A stretch of 37,941 bases of DNA from DATFAS01 sp035254305 (GTDB taxonomy: Bacteria > Bacillota > Bacilli > Aneurinibacillales > RAOX-1), in assembly GCA_035254305.1 (NCBI GenBank), contig DATFAS010000061.1, forward strand, positions 1 to 37,941, written 5' to 3'. Below the pieces are notes generated by a model. It was not told where the DNA came from, searched no databases, and was given only the letters and a program-made list of their open reading frames with translations. The number at the start of each line of letters is the position of its first letter. Position 1 is the first letter of the stretch. Positions 16,574 to 25,942 of this stretch are shown here, one piece after another. Made by a program: the position numbers and the translations under genes.

Positions 16574-17672
16574 AGTTTTTTCCCTTTCGCAAAGCCACAA
16601 CCAATAGAAGAATAAACGGCAAAATAAAACTAATGAAGATTCCCATAAAACCGACATAATCCAAAGCTTTTGCCACTTGATTCATATTCTTTGGTATTAA
16701 TCCTAACAAGTAGATAAAGGGAGATAACAGAATGATCCAGGTTTTTCTTTTTCCTTTGCGTATTAATGAAGTAATTAATATCAAGCATAGATCATAACCC
16801 ATAGAAGCCGTATTAAATACGGTCATAATCCAAACGGTATTAAACAAAGATTCAAATCTCTCAAGAAAAGCTCCGGGAACCTCTACTTCCTTGGCCATCT
16901 CAACAGTTGGATACATAATTTCTCGAGTCACCTCGGGTCCGAAAAGTCCAACAACGGAAAGAAAAATAATAATATAAAGAAGAACAGGCATGATCATCCC
17001 AAGCAAGGCTGCTTTAGGAGCCTGCTTCGGATTGCGCATTAAAGCCACATAGAAATAAAGAATTTCTCCCCCTAAAAAAGAAAATGCTGTATCTTTTGTT
17101 CCATTCAAGATACTCTTCCATGAGGAAACAAAAAGAGGCTGAAAATTTTCCCTCTCCACAAACCCAAGATTCATTAATAAAATAAGAAATGTGACACCTA
17201 AAACGATTGGAGTAAACATCAGGTTTAATCGTAGAAGGGCAACCCTTGTACCCGACACCGCATAAATAATAACTAGGAAAAAGGATAATGCAATGACTTC
17301 AACCGGTGTCCGATCGAAGAGATAAAGTTTCGTTCCTTCAGCTAATGCCCGAACCTCAAAACCTACAAAGCCTACTGAATAAATAAAAAAGAAAACGATA
17401 AGAAAAATCCCTATCGGTTTGGTCACTAATACTTTAACGTAATCGGTAAATGGTTGATTAGGGTAGTACGAACTGACCTTTGCTATAGCCCAAGCCGAAA
17501 CAATGGCCAATAAACCTCCTAATGCAATACACATCCATCCATCAATTGATTCCGTCTTTTCAGTCAAAATCCGAGGAAGAGTTAAGATCCCCTGACCAAT
17601 CACCATAGCTGAAACCCCAAAGAAAATTTCTTTATATCCGATATGTTCATCCCCATATTGGAAGTTCTTCAT
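16566..17672 (-). CDS. GerB family spore germination permease (B subunit)
   Basis: This 368-residue protein of about ten helices belongs to the endospore germination permease family (GerAB/GerKB type) within the APC superfamily. Crystal and mutational work on homologues places the germinant (often an amino acid) in the B subunit. The N-terminal IFFGVSAMVIGQGILTLPR matches the family's unwound first helix. ATGA overlap with gerA (4 bases) and 8-base overlap with gerC indicate a tightly coupled operon. The germinant cannot be read from the sequence. Confidence 0.93.
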   Translation of the reverse strand: MKNFQYGDEHIGYKEIFFGVSAMVIGQGILTLPRILTEKTESIDGWMCIALGGLLAIVSAWAIAKVSSYYPNQPFTDYVKVLVTKPIGIFLIVFFFIYSVGFVGFEVRALAEGTKLYLFDRTPVEVIALSFFLVIIYAVSGTRVALLRLNLMFTPIVLGVTFLILLMNLGFVERENFQPLFVSSWKSILNGTKDTAFSFLGGEILYFYVALMRNPKQAPKAALLGMIMPVLLYIIIFLSVVGLFGPEVTREIMYPTVEMAKEVEVPGAFLERFESLFNTVWIMTVFNTASMGYDLCLILITSLIRKGKRKTWIILLSPFIYLLGLIPKNMNQVAKALDYVGFMGIFISFILPFILLLVVALRKGKNYA

Positions 17673-19222
17673 GATTGATCTCCCTTTCCTTGACGAATTG
17701 GGTCATCTGTTTTAAACATTTCAGGACGTTTATTCATCATGGTTAGCGGTGCGCGAACAAGCAGATCCTTCCAATCACTAAGAAATAGTGGTGAAAAAGG
17801 TGTGGTATAGGGCACCCCAAAGCTCTTCAGGTTGGCTACATGGATATTGATCACGATATACGCCAATATGACACCATATAGGCCAAAGATTGAAGATGCA
17901 AGCATCATGAAAAAACGAAGAATTCGAATCGAAATTCCAAAGCTATAGGTAGGCAAAGCAAAGTTTGCAATCGCCGTAATCGATACAACGATTACCATAA
18001 TCGGACTTACAATTCCGGCAGAAACAGCAGCCTGTCCAATCACTAAACCACCTACAATACCAATCGTTTGTCCGATAGGTTTAGGCAACCGAATTCCAGC
18101 CTCTCGGAGTAGCTCCAACGTCATTTCCATCATTAAGGCTTCAATAACTGCAGGAAAAGGAACACCTTCCCGTGTACCGGCAATCGAGAAGGCCAGTTTT
18201 GATGGAATCATACCCGGCTGAAAGGATACAAGGGCAATATAAATTGATGGCAAAAATAATCCCACAAAGGCTGCTGTATAACGCAAAATACGAAGTAAAG
18301 TTCCAATCATCCAACGCTCGTAATAATCTTCAGGTGACTGCAGCAAATTAATCAGTGCTACAGGTACGATTAAAACAAAAGGAGTACCGTCTAATAGGAT
18401 GATCACTCTCCCTTGCACAAGAGCCGCAGTAGCCTTATCTGGTCGTTCAGTACTTTGCACCTGGGGAAAGGGAGATAGAAAGTTATCCTCTATCCACTGC
18501 TCTACAAATCCAGATTCTGGAACATCATCCATGTCTATGGTCGCTATTCTTCGTTTTACTTCTTCTACTATCTCGTGGTTAGATACTCCTTTTATATAGA
18601 CGATGGTAGCATCCTTCTTGGATCGTCTACCGACTTTACAGGTTTCAAACCGAAGATTTGGATCACGAACATGACGCCGAATGAGTGCCGTATTTGTCCG
18701 TATATTTTCAACGAACCCCTCTCTAGGCCCACGAACAAGTGCCTCTGTAATAGGCTCTTCTACACTTCTACCTTCCCAGCCCTTACTTCCAATAATAAGT
18801 ACCGTCTGCGTACCTTCGACGAACAAAGCAGTATCACCTGAAAGAATAGATAGGGATATGTCGTCAAGCGTACTAACCTTTTTAATTTCCTGAACAGAAA
18901 GCACCTCTTGCTCTAGATGAACCAAAATTTCTCTAGGGTCGGTGGGGATCGTGTTGGTTTGATTCATCTTGAATTGAGTATTCTTAATCAGCCCATTAAC
19001 TAGGTTTTCGTTGACCAATCCATCAATATAAATAAAGGCACATTCGTGACCTCTACTCCCTAAACTCAATCTGCGAATCACAAGATCACTAGGTGAATCA
19101 AACATATTTTTAATATTTTTGATGTTATCTTCCACAGAAGCAAAAATAGTAATAGCAAATTCATCTTCTTGCTTTGTAAGAGGTTTGTTTTTTTCCTTTT
19201 TCCATTTAAAAAAAGAAAACAT
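17669..19222 (-). CDS. GerA family germinant receptor A subunit
   Basis: This 517-residue GerA-family protein has a large N-terminal soluble region made of two related subdomains (about residues 30-290), then the conserved QGRVIILLDGTPFVLIVP segment and five or so membrane helices containing LPSIYIALVSFQPGMIP, FPAVIEALMMEMTLELLREA and VVSITAIANFALPTYSFGI. A subunits form the oligomeric ion channel opened by germinants. The start at 19222 is supported by GGGAGGAGGTG seven bases upstream; the ORF is open to 19255 but that start lacks such a site. It is the first gene of a gerA-gerB-gerC-small ORF operon. Confidence 0.95.
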   Translation of the reverse strand: MFSFFKWKKEKNKPLTKQEDEFAITIFASVEDNIKNIKNMFDSPSDLVIRRLSLGSRGHECAFIYIDGLVNENLVNGLIKNTQFKMNQTNTIPTDPREILVHLEQEVLSVQEIKKVSTLDDISLSILSGDTALFVEGTQTVLIIGSKGWEGRSVEEPITEALVRGPREGFVENIRTNTALIRRHVRDPNLRFETCKVGRRSKKDATIVYIKGVSNHEIVEEVKRRIATIDMDDVPESGFVEQWIEDNFLSPFPQVQSTERPDKATAALVQGRVIILLDGTPFVLIVPVALINLLQSPEDYYERWMIGTLLRILRYTAAFVGLFLPSIYIALVSFQPGMIPSKLAFSIAGTREGVPFPAVIEALMMEMTLELLREAGIRLPKPIGQTIGIVGGLVIGQAAVSAGIVSPIMVIVVSITAIANFALPTYSFGISIRILRFFMMLASSIFGLYGVILAYIVINIHVANLKSFGVPYTTPFSPLFLSDWKDLLVRAPLTMMNKRPEMFKTDDPIRQGKGDQS

Positions 19223-19384
19223 AAATCGCACCTCCTCCCGTATATCTTCTTCCATTATTTGCAGTTCATTATTTTTTTATGAAAGGGATAGGAAAGAAAT
19301 AGACTATTTAATTATTTAGGTTTCTTACCTTATGGCATATATTGTAAACATAGTTGCAAAATACCGATTGTGGAGGGTGAAGGG

Positions 19385-19561
19385 ATGGACAAAACAGAGA
19401 TGTTAAATATGTATCGCACAGTAAAGGAGAAATGTGCACATTATGAACATAAATGTCGTCAGATTGAAAAAACATCCAGAGAATATGAACGTTCCAAACA
19501 AAAATACCTATACCACAAAAAGCTTGCGGCGCATTTTGAGCAATTGATCGAAAAGAGGTAA
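19385..19561 (+). CDS. Small charged coiled-coil protein
   Basis: This 58-residue protein is almost entirely helix-forming and charged, with two cysteines near residues 18 and 24 and a Tyr/Lys/His-rich middle. It has no signal or membrane segment. GGAGG lies 8 bases before the ATG. It is alone on this strand between the divergent ger operon and a large imperfect inverted repeat. Short coiled-coil proteins of this kind are common in spore formers, but no family was recognised. Confidence 0.65.
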   Translation: MDKTEMLNMYRTVKEKCAHYEHKCRQIEKTSREYERSKQKYLYHKKLAAHFEQLIEKR

Positions 19562-19584
19562 AGGTTTCTTCAGCTCTTGAATCA

Positions 19585-19633
19585 CTATCCCTTATACTCA
19601 GGCCCGTAATAGCTTTCTGAGTGAAAGGGATAG
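19585..19633. repeat. Large imperfect inverted repeat
   Basis: Arms 19585-19601 and 19617-19633 are 17 bases each and pair with two mismatches, around a 15-base loop. There is no following T run on the plus strand, so it is a poor intrinsic terminator for the 58-aa gene. A further direct copy of TGAAAGGGATAG, part of the right arm, is at 19280-19291 on the other side of that gene. Confidence 0.55.
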
Positions 19634-19760
19634 CCCCCATATGGCTAGATCATTTTAGCTATTTCTTTCCTTCCTAAAAGGTTGTTCTAACTTGAAGAAG
19701 AAACGTTATTGATTTTATCTTGTGTAACCATTACGATGTTAGAATAGAGAAAGAGGAAGG

Positions 19761-20387
19761 ATGTGTTTTGCTATTCAAGATATTGCACTCTCCCTTCTGG
19801 AGGATTATGGATACATAGCCTTATTTTTTTGCCTTGTTTTTGGTATTGTTGGGCTCCCCCTTCCTGATGAAACGATCATGACTTTTGTGGGATATCTCAT
19901 CTATATTAACAAGCTCGAATTTATTCCGTCCTTGATCACTTCTTTTCTTGGCTCAGCTATTGGAATGACCATTTCTTATAGCCTTGGCAAGAATATTGGA
20001 CTGCCTCTATTAACCCGTTTTGGTAAACGAATTGGTTTAACAGAGAAAAAGCTAGCAAGGGTAAATCATTGGTACGAAAGATATGGGCCAATTGTGCTTA
20101 TGGTAGGATATTTTATACCTGGTGTTCGCCATGTGACTGCCTTTACAGCAGGTATTAATTTAATGAGATATTATCGATTTATGGGGTATGCATATAGTGG
20201 AGGGTTTCTGTGGGCTCTAGCCTTTATTACCCTTGGTTATTATTTTGGTGAGAATGCACATTTTATTGTGAATTATATACATAGTCCTTACAATTGGATC
20301 CTCTTGCTCATCGTCATTTTGCTAATCTCAATCATCTATCTCTGTCTGCGCAGATTTCGTAGTCTAAACCATTCAGAATCAGATTAA
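19761..20387 (+). CDS. DedA family membrane protein (second copy)
   Basis: This 208-residue DedA-family protein has the first re-entrant motif as LPLPDETIMTFVGYL near residue 32 and the second as GYFIPGVRHVTAFTAGI near 115, the latter closer to the canonical PGVR form than in the copy at 13613. About five membrane helices are seen, and the tail is short. Family members move undecaprenyl phosphate or other lipids across the membrane. The ATG follows AGAGGAAGG closely (about 4 bases from GAGG), so the start is acceptable but not ideal. It is a single-gene unit ending at a shared terminator with convergent copA. Confidence 0.92.
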   Translation: MCFAIQDIALSLLEDYGYIALFFCLVFGIVGLPLPDETIMTFVGYLIYINKLEFIPSLITSFLGSAIGMTISYSLGKNIGLPLLTRFGKRIGLTEKKLARVNHWYERYGPIVLMVGYFIPGVRHVTAFTAGINLMRYYRFMGYAYSGGFLWALAFITLGYYFGENAHFIVNYIHSPYNWILLLIVILLISIIYLCLRRFRSLNHSESD

Positions 20388-20418
20388 AGAAAGGGAATGT
20401 TAACCATTCCCTTTCTTT
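20386..20418. terminator. Bidirectional terminator between dedA and copA
   Basis: A perfect 14-bp stem (20386-20399 with 20405-20418) has a 5-base loop and A/T-rich flanks. The left arm overlaps the last base pairs of the dedA stop codon. Confidence 0.9.
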
Positions 20419-20421
20419 ATC

Positions 20422-22665
20422 TTATAATCGCACTCGTTGCAGACGTAGGGCATTGAGGACAACGGAAACAGAGCTTAATGCCATTGATGCACCCGCAACC
20501 CAGGGGGCTAGAAACCCTAATGCAGCTATGGGGATGGCAATTGAGTTATAAGCGAAAGCCCAGAATAGATTCTGTTTTATATTTATCATCGTCTTTTGGC
20601 TCATCAGTATGGCATCCACCACACTATTTAAGTCTGATCGCATTAAGGTTACATCAGCTGTCTCCATAGCAATATCCGTTCCTGTTCCCATTGCCATACC
20701 GATATCAGCTGTTGCTAAGGCAGGCGCATCATTCATACCATCCCCTACCATGGCTACGAAACGCCCCTTTGCCTGTAGCTTCTTAATTTCTTCTGCCTTT
20801 CCTTCCGGCAAAATTTCAGCCAAAACATGACGAATACCGACCTTTTGTGCAATAGCAGCTGCTGAACGTTGATTATCCCCTGTTATCATAATAACGTGGA
20901 TTCCCAGCCGTTGAAGACACCTAACCGCCTTCTTTGAACTTGGTTTTATTGTATCCGCAACAGCCATTATCCCTGCATATTTCCTATTAATAGAAACTAG
21001 TATAGTTGTTTTCCCCTTCTGTTCTAGTTGTTCCATCTGTTTCATAGCTGGTTGGAAATCAACCTCAAAGCGATTTAACCATTTACGATTCCCTATTAAT
21101 AACTCATTACCAGCAACGGTGGCCTGGACTCCATAACCCGGGGACGCTTTAAACTTAGTAGTAGGATATAAATCGATTCCTTTTTTCCTTGCACGTTCTA
21201 CGATAGTCTCTGCCAAAGGATGTTCCGAGTTCTTCTCCACACTTGCAACAAGTCGAATGAATTCTTTCTGATCCGTCACCATACTGATTATATCCGTTAA
21301 TTCTGGCTTACCCTTTGTAATTGTTCCTGTTTTGTCCAAAACAACCGTATTAATCTTCTGAGTCGCTTCCAAATGTTCTCCACCTTTAAATAAAACTCCG
21401 AGTTCAGCAGCTCTACCTGAACCAGCCATGATAGAGGTTGGAGTGGCTAAGCCAAGAGCACAGGGACAAGCGATAACAAGAACAGCCATCAGCTTCTCTA
21501 ATGCGTAAGCTAAATTATGGGGAGCTAGGAAGAAATACCAAGCAAAAAATACAAGCACAGCCATCGTGACAACAATCGGAACGAACACCTCAGAAACTTG
21601 ATCAGCTATCCTTTGAATAGATGCCTTAGACCCTTGTGCTTCCTCAACAATTTTCACAATTTGAGCTAATGCTGTATCTTTTCCCACCTTTGTTGCTCGA
21701 ATTTGTAGAACACCATGTTTATTCACAGTTGCTCCAATAACAGGGTCCCCTATTTTTTTCATTATCGGCATACTTTCTCCTGTGATCATTGATTCATCAA
21801 AACTAGATACCCCTTCTAGTATAATTCCATCTACTGGTACCTTCTCCCCTGGCTTAATAACCAATTTATCTCCAACCATTACCTGCTCGATGGGGAGGGA
21901 TATTTCCTTCCCATCTCGTATCACAACTGCTGCTCTTGCTTGAAGGTTCATTAGCCTCTTGATGGCTTCTGACGTCCTGCCTTTAACTAAAGACTCTAAC
22001 CATTTACCTAACAAGATGAAGGTGATGAGAATAGTGCTTGTTTCATAATACATCACAACCATAGGGCGGGCTTGTCTATAATGAATAAGAGTGAAGATAA
22101 AGCTATAAATATAAGCAGCAGAGGTTCCAAGAGCAACCAATACATCCATATTGGCACTCTTATTGCGAAGTGCCTTATAGGCACTTACATAAAACTGCCT
22201 ACCAATCAAGAATTGAACGGGCGTAGCCAACAAACATTGAAACCAAGCGTTCATAAAAAGATCAGGTACCCATATAAATCGTGCGAAGGAGAAGTGCTTA
22301 GCCATGCTCCAAAGTAAAGGGAAGGTTAAGAGAGCAGATAAAATCAACTTATTCTTTAGCCTGACGATTTCCTTTTGCCTATAATCTTCATCTACAGCAC
22401 CCTCCCCTTCATTTTTAATTCTTGGCTCATATCCTAATTGGCTTATCTTATCCAGAATGTTTTGAGTTGAGATTTCAGAAGGTAGGTACTCCACATGGGC
22501 AGTTTCTAAAGCTAAATTCACATTGGCCATCACGATCCCACTCATGCGAGTAAGCCCTTTCTCAATTCTTGCTGAACAAGCTGCACATGTCATACCAGTT
22601 ATTTGAAGCACTATAGATTCCTTATCGATCCCTTTCGGGGCGGCTGCTTGCCTTCGATCGTGCAA
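20422..22665 (-). CDS. copA: Copper-exporting P1B-type ATPase CopA
   Basis: This 747-residue heavy-metal ATPase pumps Cu(I) out of the cytoplasm. There is one N-terminal metal-binding domain with GMTCAAC (Cys27, Cys30), whereas B. subtilis CopA has two. The membrane metal site CPC is Cys400-Pro-Cys402; the actuator TGES is at 295-298; the phosphorylation site DKTGT starts at Asp444; later GDG and HP motifs (SEHPLAE, MVGDGMNDAP) are present. The C-terminal YN and MAxSSxSVVLNALRL pattern fits Cu(I) specificity. The start is TTG with AGGTGG 7 bases upstream. No copZ or csoR gene is adjacent, which is unusual for Bacilli, and no CsoR-like operator was recognised. Confidence 0.95.
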   Translation of the reverse strand: MHDRRQAAAPKGIDKESIVLQITGMTCAACSARIEKGLTRMSGIVMANVNLALETAHVEYLPSEISTQNILDKISQLGYEPRIKNEGEGAVDEDYRQKEIVRLKNKLILSALLTFPLLWSMAKHFSFARFIWVPDLFMNAWFQCLLATPVQFLIGRQFYVSAYKALRNKSANMDVLVALGTSAAYIYSFIFTLIHYRQARPMVVMYYETSTILITFILLGKWLESLVKGRTSEAIKRLMNLQARAAVVIRDGKEISLPIEQVMVGDKLVIKPGEKVPVDGIILEGVSSFDESMITGESMPIMKKIGDPVIGATVNKHGVLQIRATKVGKDTALAQIVKIVEEAQGSKASIQRIADQVSEVFVPIVVTMAVLVFFAWYFFLAPHNLAYALEKLMAVLVIACPCALGLATPTSIMAGSGRAAELGVLFKGGEHLEATQKINTVVLDKTGTITKGKPELTDIISMVTDQKEFIRLVASVEKNSEHPLAETIVERARKKGIDLYPTTKFKASPGYGVQATVAGNELLIGNRKWLNRFEVDFQPAMKQMEQLEQKGKTTILVSINRKYAGIMAVADTIKPSSKKAVRCLQRLGIHVIMITGDNQRSAAAIAQKVGIRHVLAEILPEGKAEEIKKLQAKGRFVAMVGDGMNDAPALATADIGMAMGTGTDIAMETADVTLMRSDLNSVVDAILMSQKTMINIKQNLFWAFAYNSIAIPIAALGFLAPWVAGASMALSSVSVVLNALRLQRVRL

Positions 22666-22828
22666 CTTTCCACCACCTCTAGCTTAATATTAATCATTCA
22701 TCAATCTCCTCACGATTATATTCCATATATTACCACATAATGTTTTTATCTGGAATGAAAATAAATGTCGAAATTTATTCCCATCAATGGTATCCTCAAG
22801 AAAGAAAACACATGGTGGAGGCTTCGTA

Positions 22829-23278
22829 ATGGGCAAAAAAAAATTGCTTAAATCTATTTTCATCTCCATTATTACGTGTATCGTTGGTGCGGCTGTTTTT
22901 TCCGCGGCTATCATTTATACTTCTCCTAAGAAAGAAGAAAACAAAGCCCTAATTCCCCCTGCTGCAACCAAAGCAGATCCGAATGCGATCCCTCCCCAAA
23001 GCATAGTAGGCTCATGGGAAATGACCTCTCCAAAGCTTGGGCACGCCCAAATCACCTTTGAGAAGGATGGCACACTAAAATTCAAATCCAATGGAATGAA
23101 CATGCTGGCGAAATATTCGATCCAATTCCAAGAAAAAACCATCATTCTTGAATTAACAGGAATCGTGGATAGTACAGTCACCTTAACAGGGGAAATGACT
23201 TCAGAAAATACGATTAAATGGCGAGAGATCAAAGGCTGGGATCTTGGTGAAACAACCATTGAATGGGTCAAGAAATAA
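22829..23278 (+). CDS. Membrane-anchored hypothetical protein with a small beta-rich domain
   Basis: This 149-residue protein has one N-terminal membrane helix (about residues 6-29) after a Lys-rich start, a polar linker, and a domain beginning GSWEMTSPKLG at about residue 67. The repeating pattern of short strands with IKFEKDGTLKF-like turns resembles small lipocalin-like domains often tethered outside the cell. That is a fold guess, not a family match. GGAGG is 7 bases before the ATG at 22829; an earlier in-frame ATG at 22787 has no ribosome site. It is divergent from copA. Confidence 0.7.
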   Translation: MGKKKLLKSIFISIITCIVGAAVFSAAIIYTSPKKEENKALIPPAATKADPNAIPPQSIVGSWEMTSPKLGHAQITFEKDGTLKFKSNGMNMLAKYSIQFQEKTIILELTGIVDSTVTLTGEMTSENTIKWREIKGWDLGETTIEWVKK

Positions 23279-23330
23279 GGGAAAGCCTATAAATATTACA
23301 AAAGCAAACTCATGATAGGGGGCTAGTGCA

Positions 23331-23528
23331 ATGACCGATAAAGCGGACAAGAAACGAAGAAAAAAATTGCAGGAAATGAAAAAACAAAGGGAGAGTATTA
23401 AAAAGGCGGCAAAGAGAGGAAAGGTAGTTAGTAAACTAAGCAAAGGGAAATTCATCATTCCTATGGTAAACGGCCGTCCCATCACACGTGGACAAAAAAA
23501 TACCGAACAACAAGTGGAACCAAAGTAA
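23331..23528 (+). CDS. Small, very basic hypothetical protein
   Basis: This 65-residue protein is roughly one-third Lys or Arg in its first 35 residues (KADKKRRKKLQEMKKQRESI), then has a short ordered-looking FIIPMVNGRPITRGQK segment. The composition suggests binding to nucleic acid or ribosomes, but no family was recognised. It follows the preceding gene by 52 bases on the same strand; a GGGG stretch about ten bases before the ATG is a modest ribosome site. Confidence 0.55.
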   Translation: MTDKADKKRRKKLQEMKKQRESIKKAAKRGKVVSKLSKGKFIIPMVNGRPITRGQKNTEQQVEPK

Positions 23529-23596
23529 AACTTGGTTGCACCTTTGCACAAGACGCAAAGCTATTATGAACTTATACTTTCCTATGTACTAAACGT

Positions 23597-23639
23597 GAAA
23601 AGAGGGACCATAAGTCAACCATAAGTCCCCCTCTTTTTC
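23597..23639. terminator. Terminator between two converging small genes
   Basis: An outer stem AAAAGAGGGAC (23597-23607) pairs with GTCCCCCTCTTTT (from 23625) with two bulged bases. The loop contains two copies of CATAAGT. T runs on both strands allow use by either gene. Confidence 0.7.
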
Positions 23640-23641
23640 AT

Positions 23642-23962
23642 TTAAGCCTTATACATTCCAGGATAAAGCTCAATGACATATTCCTCTTTTGCTTCCTTGT
23701 ATTTTTCGGTTTTATGGATGTTTCTTTTGACCAAGTGAATGTTATTCTTAAGTCCGTTGTTTTTCAGTTTATTGTAGAGCATCTCAACCGTTTTATTCAC
23801 CTTATAAATATCATGTGTGATCCCCGAATACATGAGTGCATATCCGGTTACCTCTTCGGGTTGATCGCCATACTTCGTCAATTCGAAATCCTTAACCATA
23901 CTCCCACCGACTTCTTGAATTTTACCCCATAATTCCTCAACATCTGAAAAATAAGTTTGCAT
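23642..23962 (-). CDS. Hypothetical 106-aa protein
   Basis: This soluble mixed alpha/beta protein of 106 residues has no signal peptide, membrane helix or cysteine. It starts MQTYFSDVEELWGKIQEVGG and ends with YVIELYPGMYKA. GGGGG lies 7 bases before the ATG. It is alone between two terminators or gaps. No family was recognised. Confidence 0.65.
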   Translation of the reverse strand: MQTYFSDVEELWGKIQEVGGSMVKDFELTKYGDQPEEVTGYALMYSGITHDIYKVNKTVEMLYNKLKNNGLKNNIHLVKRNIHKTEKYKEAKEEYVIELYPGMYKA

Positions 23963-24013
23963 TTCATTACCCCCTTCTTTGCTTATTATTTTACAATCAG
24001 GGGATTTACAATC

Positions 24014-25942
24014 TTAATGAAACGACTTCCAAAACTCACCATTTTCATTGATGATTTTCATGATTTCTTGAAACGGAATTCGGAATGTGGGAAAACCTGC
24101 AGCATAAGGGGCAATTTCATAGGGGGGGAAATAGATATTTAAGGTATCCTTCATCACATAGAATGGCTGGTCTTCTTTTATCCCCTTATAACTATCTGGA
24201 AAAACATAGGAATACTCATCATTATTTTTAATCTGATTACCAATAATACCACTTAATATTTGCACATAATGACTTCCCGGTTTAAATAAATCCTTAAGCA
24301 CATAGAATTGCCCACTTACAAGGTCCACATGAGGATAAACTTTCGTTGGCATACCATGTGCTGCTCCAAAAGGATAGTCATACCCATCCAATTCCAGGAC
24401 AATAAGATTCTTCTGAAAAAAGGTGATATCAAAATCCCCAGTATAGGATGATTCTAGCTGTGCATGAGGATCAACTGGCTTCACCAATGATAAATAGCGT
24501 AATTTCTGATTGACCTGGTGCTGCTTCTCACGATTGCCTATCCCCTCAATCTGTGGATAATAGACTAGATAGTCTTTATTGGGTTTATATTTTTCTTCTC
24601 TTACACTCAACCTTGTACTCAGTGGAATTTGTGTATTTTGTTGCCAAACAATCTTCCCTTCTGGACTTAGATAGTAGGTGCGCTGATCTACATTTGCCCG
24701 TATGAGATCTCCTTCGATGGCTAACGTTCCATTTCCTGATAGGATTGGTAAACGTTGAACCGTTTGAGCTGATCGATCGATAAAAAAGGTTTTCTGTTCA
24801 TCGCTGGCTGAGGATAAACCATTCTTGAAGCTTAGGATTGTATTGAATTTAAAATCACTTAGGAAATGCCCATCTAGATCAGCAAGTGCATATCTCGAGC
24901 CTAAATAGGGTTTATTCACATCGTTAGCAATTCCAACAGCCACTCTTTGCTCACCTAAACGATCGATGTCATTATATTGTGTCGGAATTACCATTCTTCC
25001 CTTTTTATCAATAAGCCCAAATTTATTAGTATAATCTGTTGAACTGTTCACAACAGCCCTTCCCTCTATAAAAGCCTGGGCTCCTGTATATTGAGTATCA
25101 AGTACAACATTCCCCTTTTCATCGATATATCCATACTTCCCATTTGGTTCCTTTTGATAAACGAAGAGACCTTCTCCCTGATTGCCAACAAAAGGGTATT
25201 TATACGTTTGAAGCTTATCTCCACGCTTATTAATTAGGGCATATTCCCCCTCTTTTACACCAACAACGGCGTTCCCGTTCATAAAATCAGTTGCCGATTC
25301 AAATTGAAGAGGAATCACCTCTCTACCTTGTAAGTCCAAATATCCGTATCGATCACTACCCTGAACAAGTTGACTAGCCATTGCTCTTCCTTCATGATAC
25401 TGGCCAATAAAACTATAGGGCTTAGTCGTTAACTGTTTACCGTTTTCATCGATTACATAAAAACCCTTATCATCTGCCACAGCTGCTCGCCCTTCAGCAA
25501 ACTCCGTAATCGTACTATACTTTGGTGCCACAACAAATCTTCCTGTTTCATCGATCAATCCATTTAAGTTATGGACTGCCACCACGGCTAGACCATTCTC
25601 TGCAAATTCAGAAGCATAGTTATAGTTCGGGGGCAGGACAAATTGACCTTTGTCATTAATATATCCCCATTTCACTCCCTTTACAGTTTTTAACGAAGCA
25701 GGATAGAGTCTCCATGCTCTTGAGCTGATTGTTGGCATCAATAGTTCTTTCAACCGAATTAACTTTTCCTTTGAGGGAAAGGGAGATGGTAAGGATAAAG
25801 CCGTATCTACTGCAACCAATGCTTGATCCATTCTCCCTGCTTTACTTTGAGCCTCCGCAAGAAAATACCAATAGACCGCTGATCGTGGCTCCTGTTTAAT
25901 TAAACGTTGGAGTAAAGAAATCAAATATTTTTCATCTGACAT
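24014..25942 (-). CDS. WG-repeat protein with TPR-like N-terminus and DUF3298-type C-terminus
   Basis: This roughly 642-residue multi-domain protein starts with an alpha-helical segment (about 1-55) that looks like a tetratricopeptide pair (SAVYWYFLAEAQSKAGRMDQ). Residues 70-430 hold about nine WG (KWGYINDKG-type) beta repeats, recognisable as YGYIDxxG or FGLIDKKG. The last 200 residues resemble DUF3298, seen in extracellular parts of RsiV-like proteins (FGAAHGMP, then FKPGSHYVQIL). No signal peptide or membrane helix is seen. The start codon is uncertain: ATG 25942 abuts a terminator hairpin and has only GGGG as a ribosome site; a TTG at 25996 and an ATG at 25978 are in frame upstream. Function is unknown. 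Confidence 0.8.
   Translation of the reverse strand: MSDEKYLISLLQRLIKQEPRSAVYWYFLAEAQSKAGRMDQALVAVDTALSLPSPFPSKEKLIRLKELLMPTISSRAWRLYPASLKTVKGVKWGYINDKGQFVLPPNYNYASEFAENGLAVVAVHNLNGLIDETGRFVVAPKYSTITEFAEGRAAVADDKGFYVIDENGKQLTTKPYSFIGQYHEGRAMASQLVQGSDRYGYLDLQGREVIPLQFESATDFMNGNAVVGVKEGEYALINKRGDKLQTYKYPFVGNQGEGLFVYQKEPNGKYGYIDEKGNVVLDTQYTGAQAFIEGRAVVNSSTDYTNKFGLIDKKGRMVIPTQYNDIDRLGEQRVAVGIANDVNKPYLGSRYALADLDGHFLSDFKFNTILSFKNGLSSASDEQKTFFIDRSAQTVQRLPILSGNGTLAIEGDLIRANVDQRTYYLSPEGKIVWQQNTQIPLSTRLSVREEKYKPNKDYLVYYPQIEGIGNREKQHQVNQKLRYLSLVKPVDPHAQLESSYTGDFDITFFQKNLIVLELDGYDYPFGAAHGMPTKVYPHVDLVSGQFYVLKDLFKPGSHYVQILSGIIGNQIKNNDEYSYVFPDSYKGIKEDQPFYVMKDTLNIYFPPYEIAPYAAGFPTFRIPFQEIMKIINENGEFWKSFH

Noticed and set aside
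19308..19640. Open frame of 110 codons on the minus strand covering the 58-aa gene
   Set aside because: It has no ribosome site, includes the inverted repeat, and its translation is of unlikely composition; the plus-strand small gene has a proper GGAGG site.
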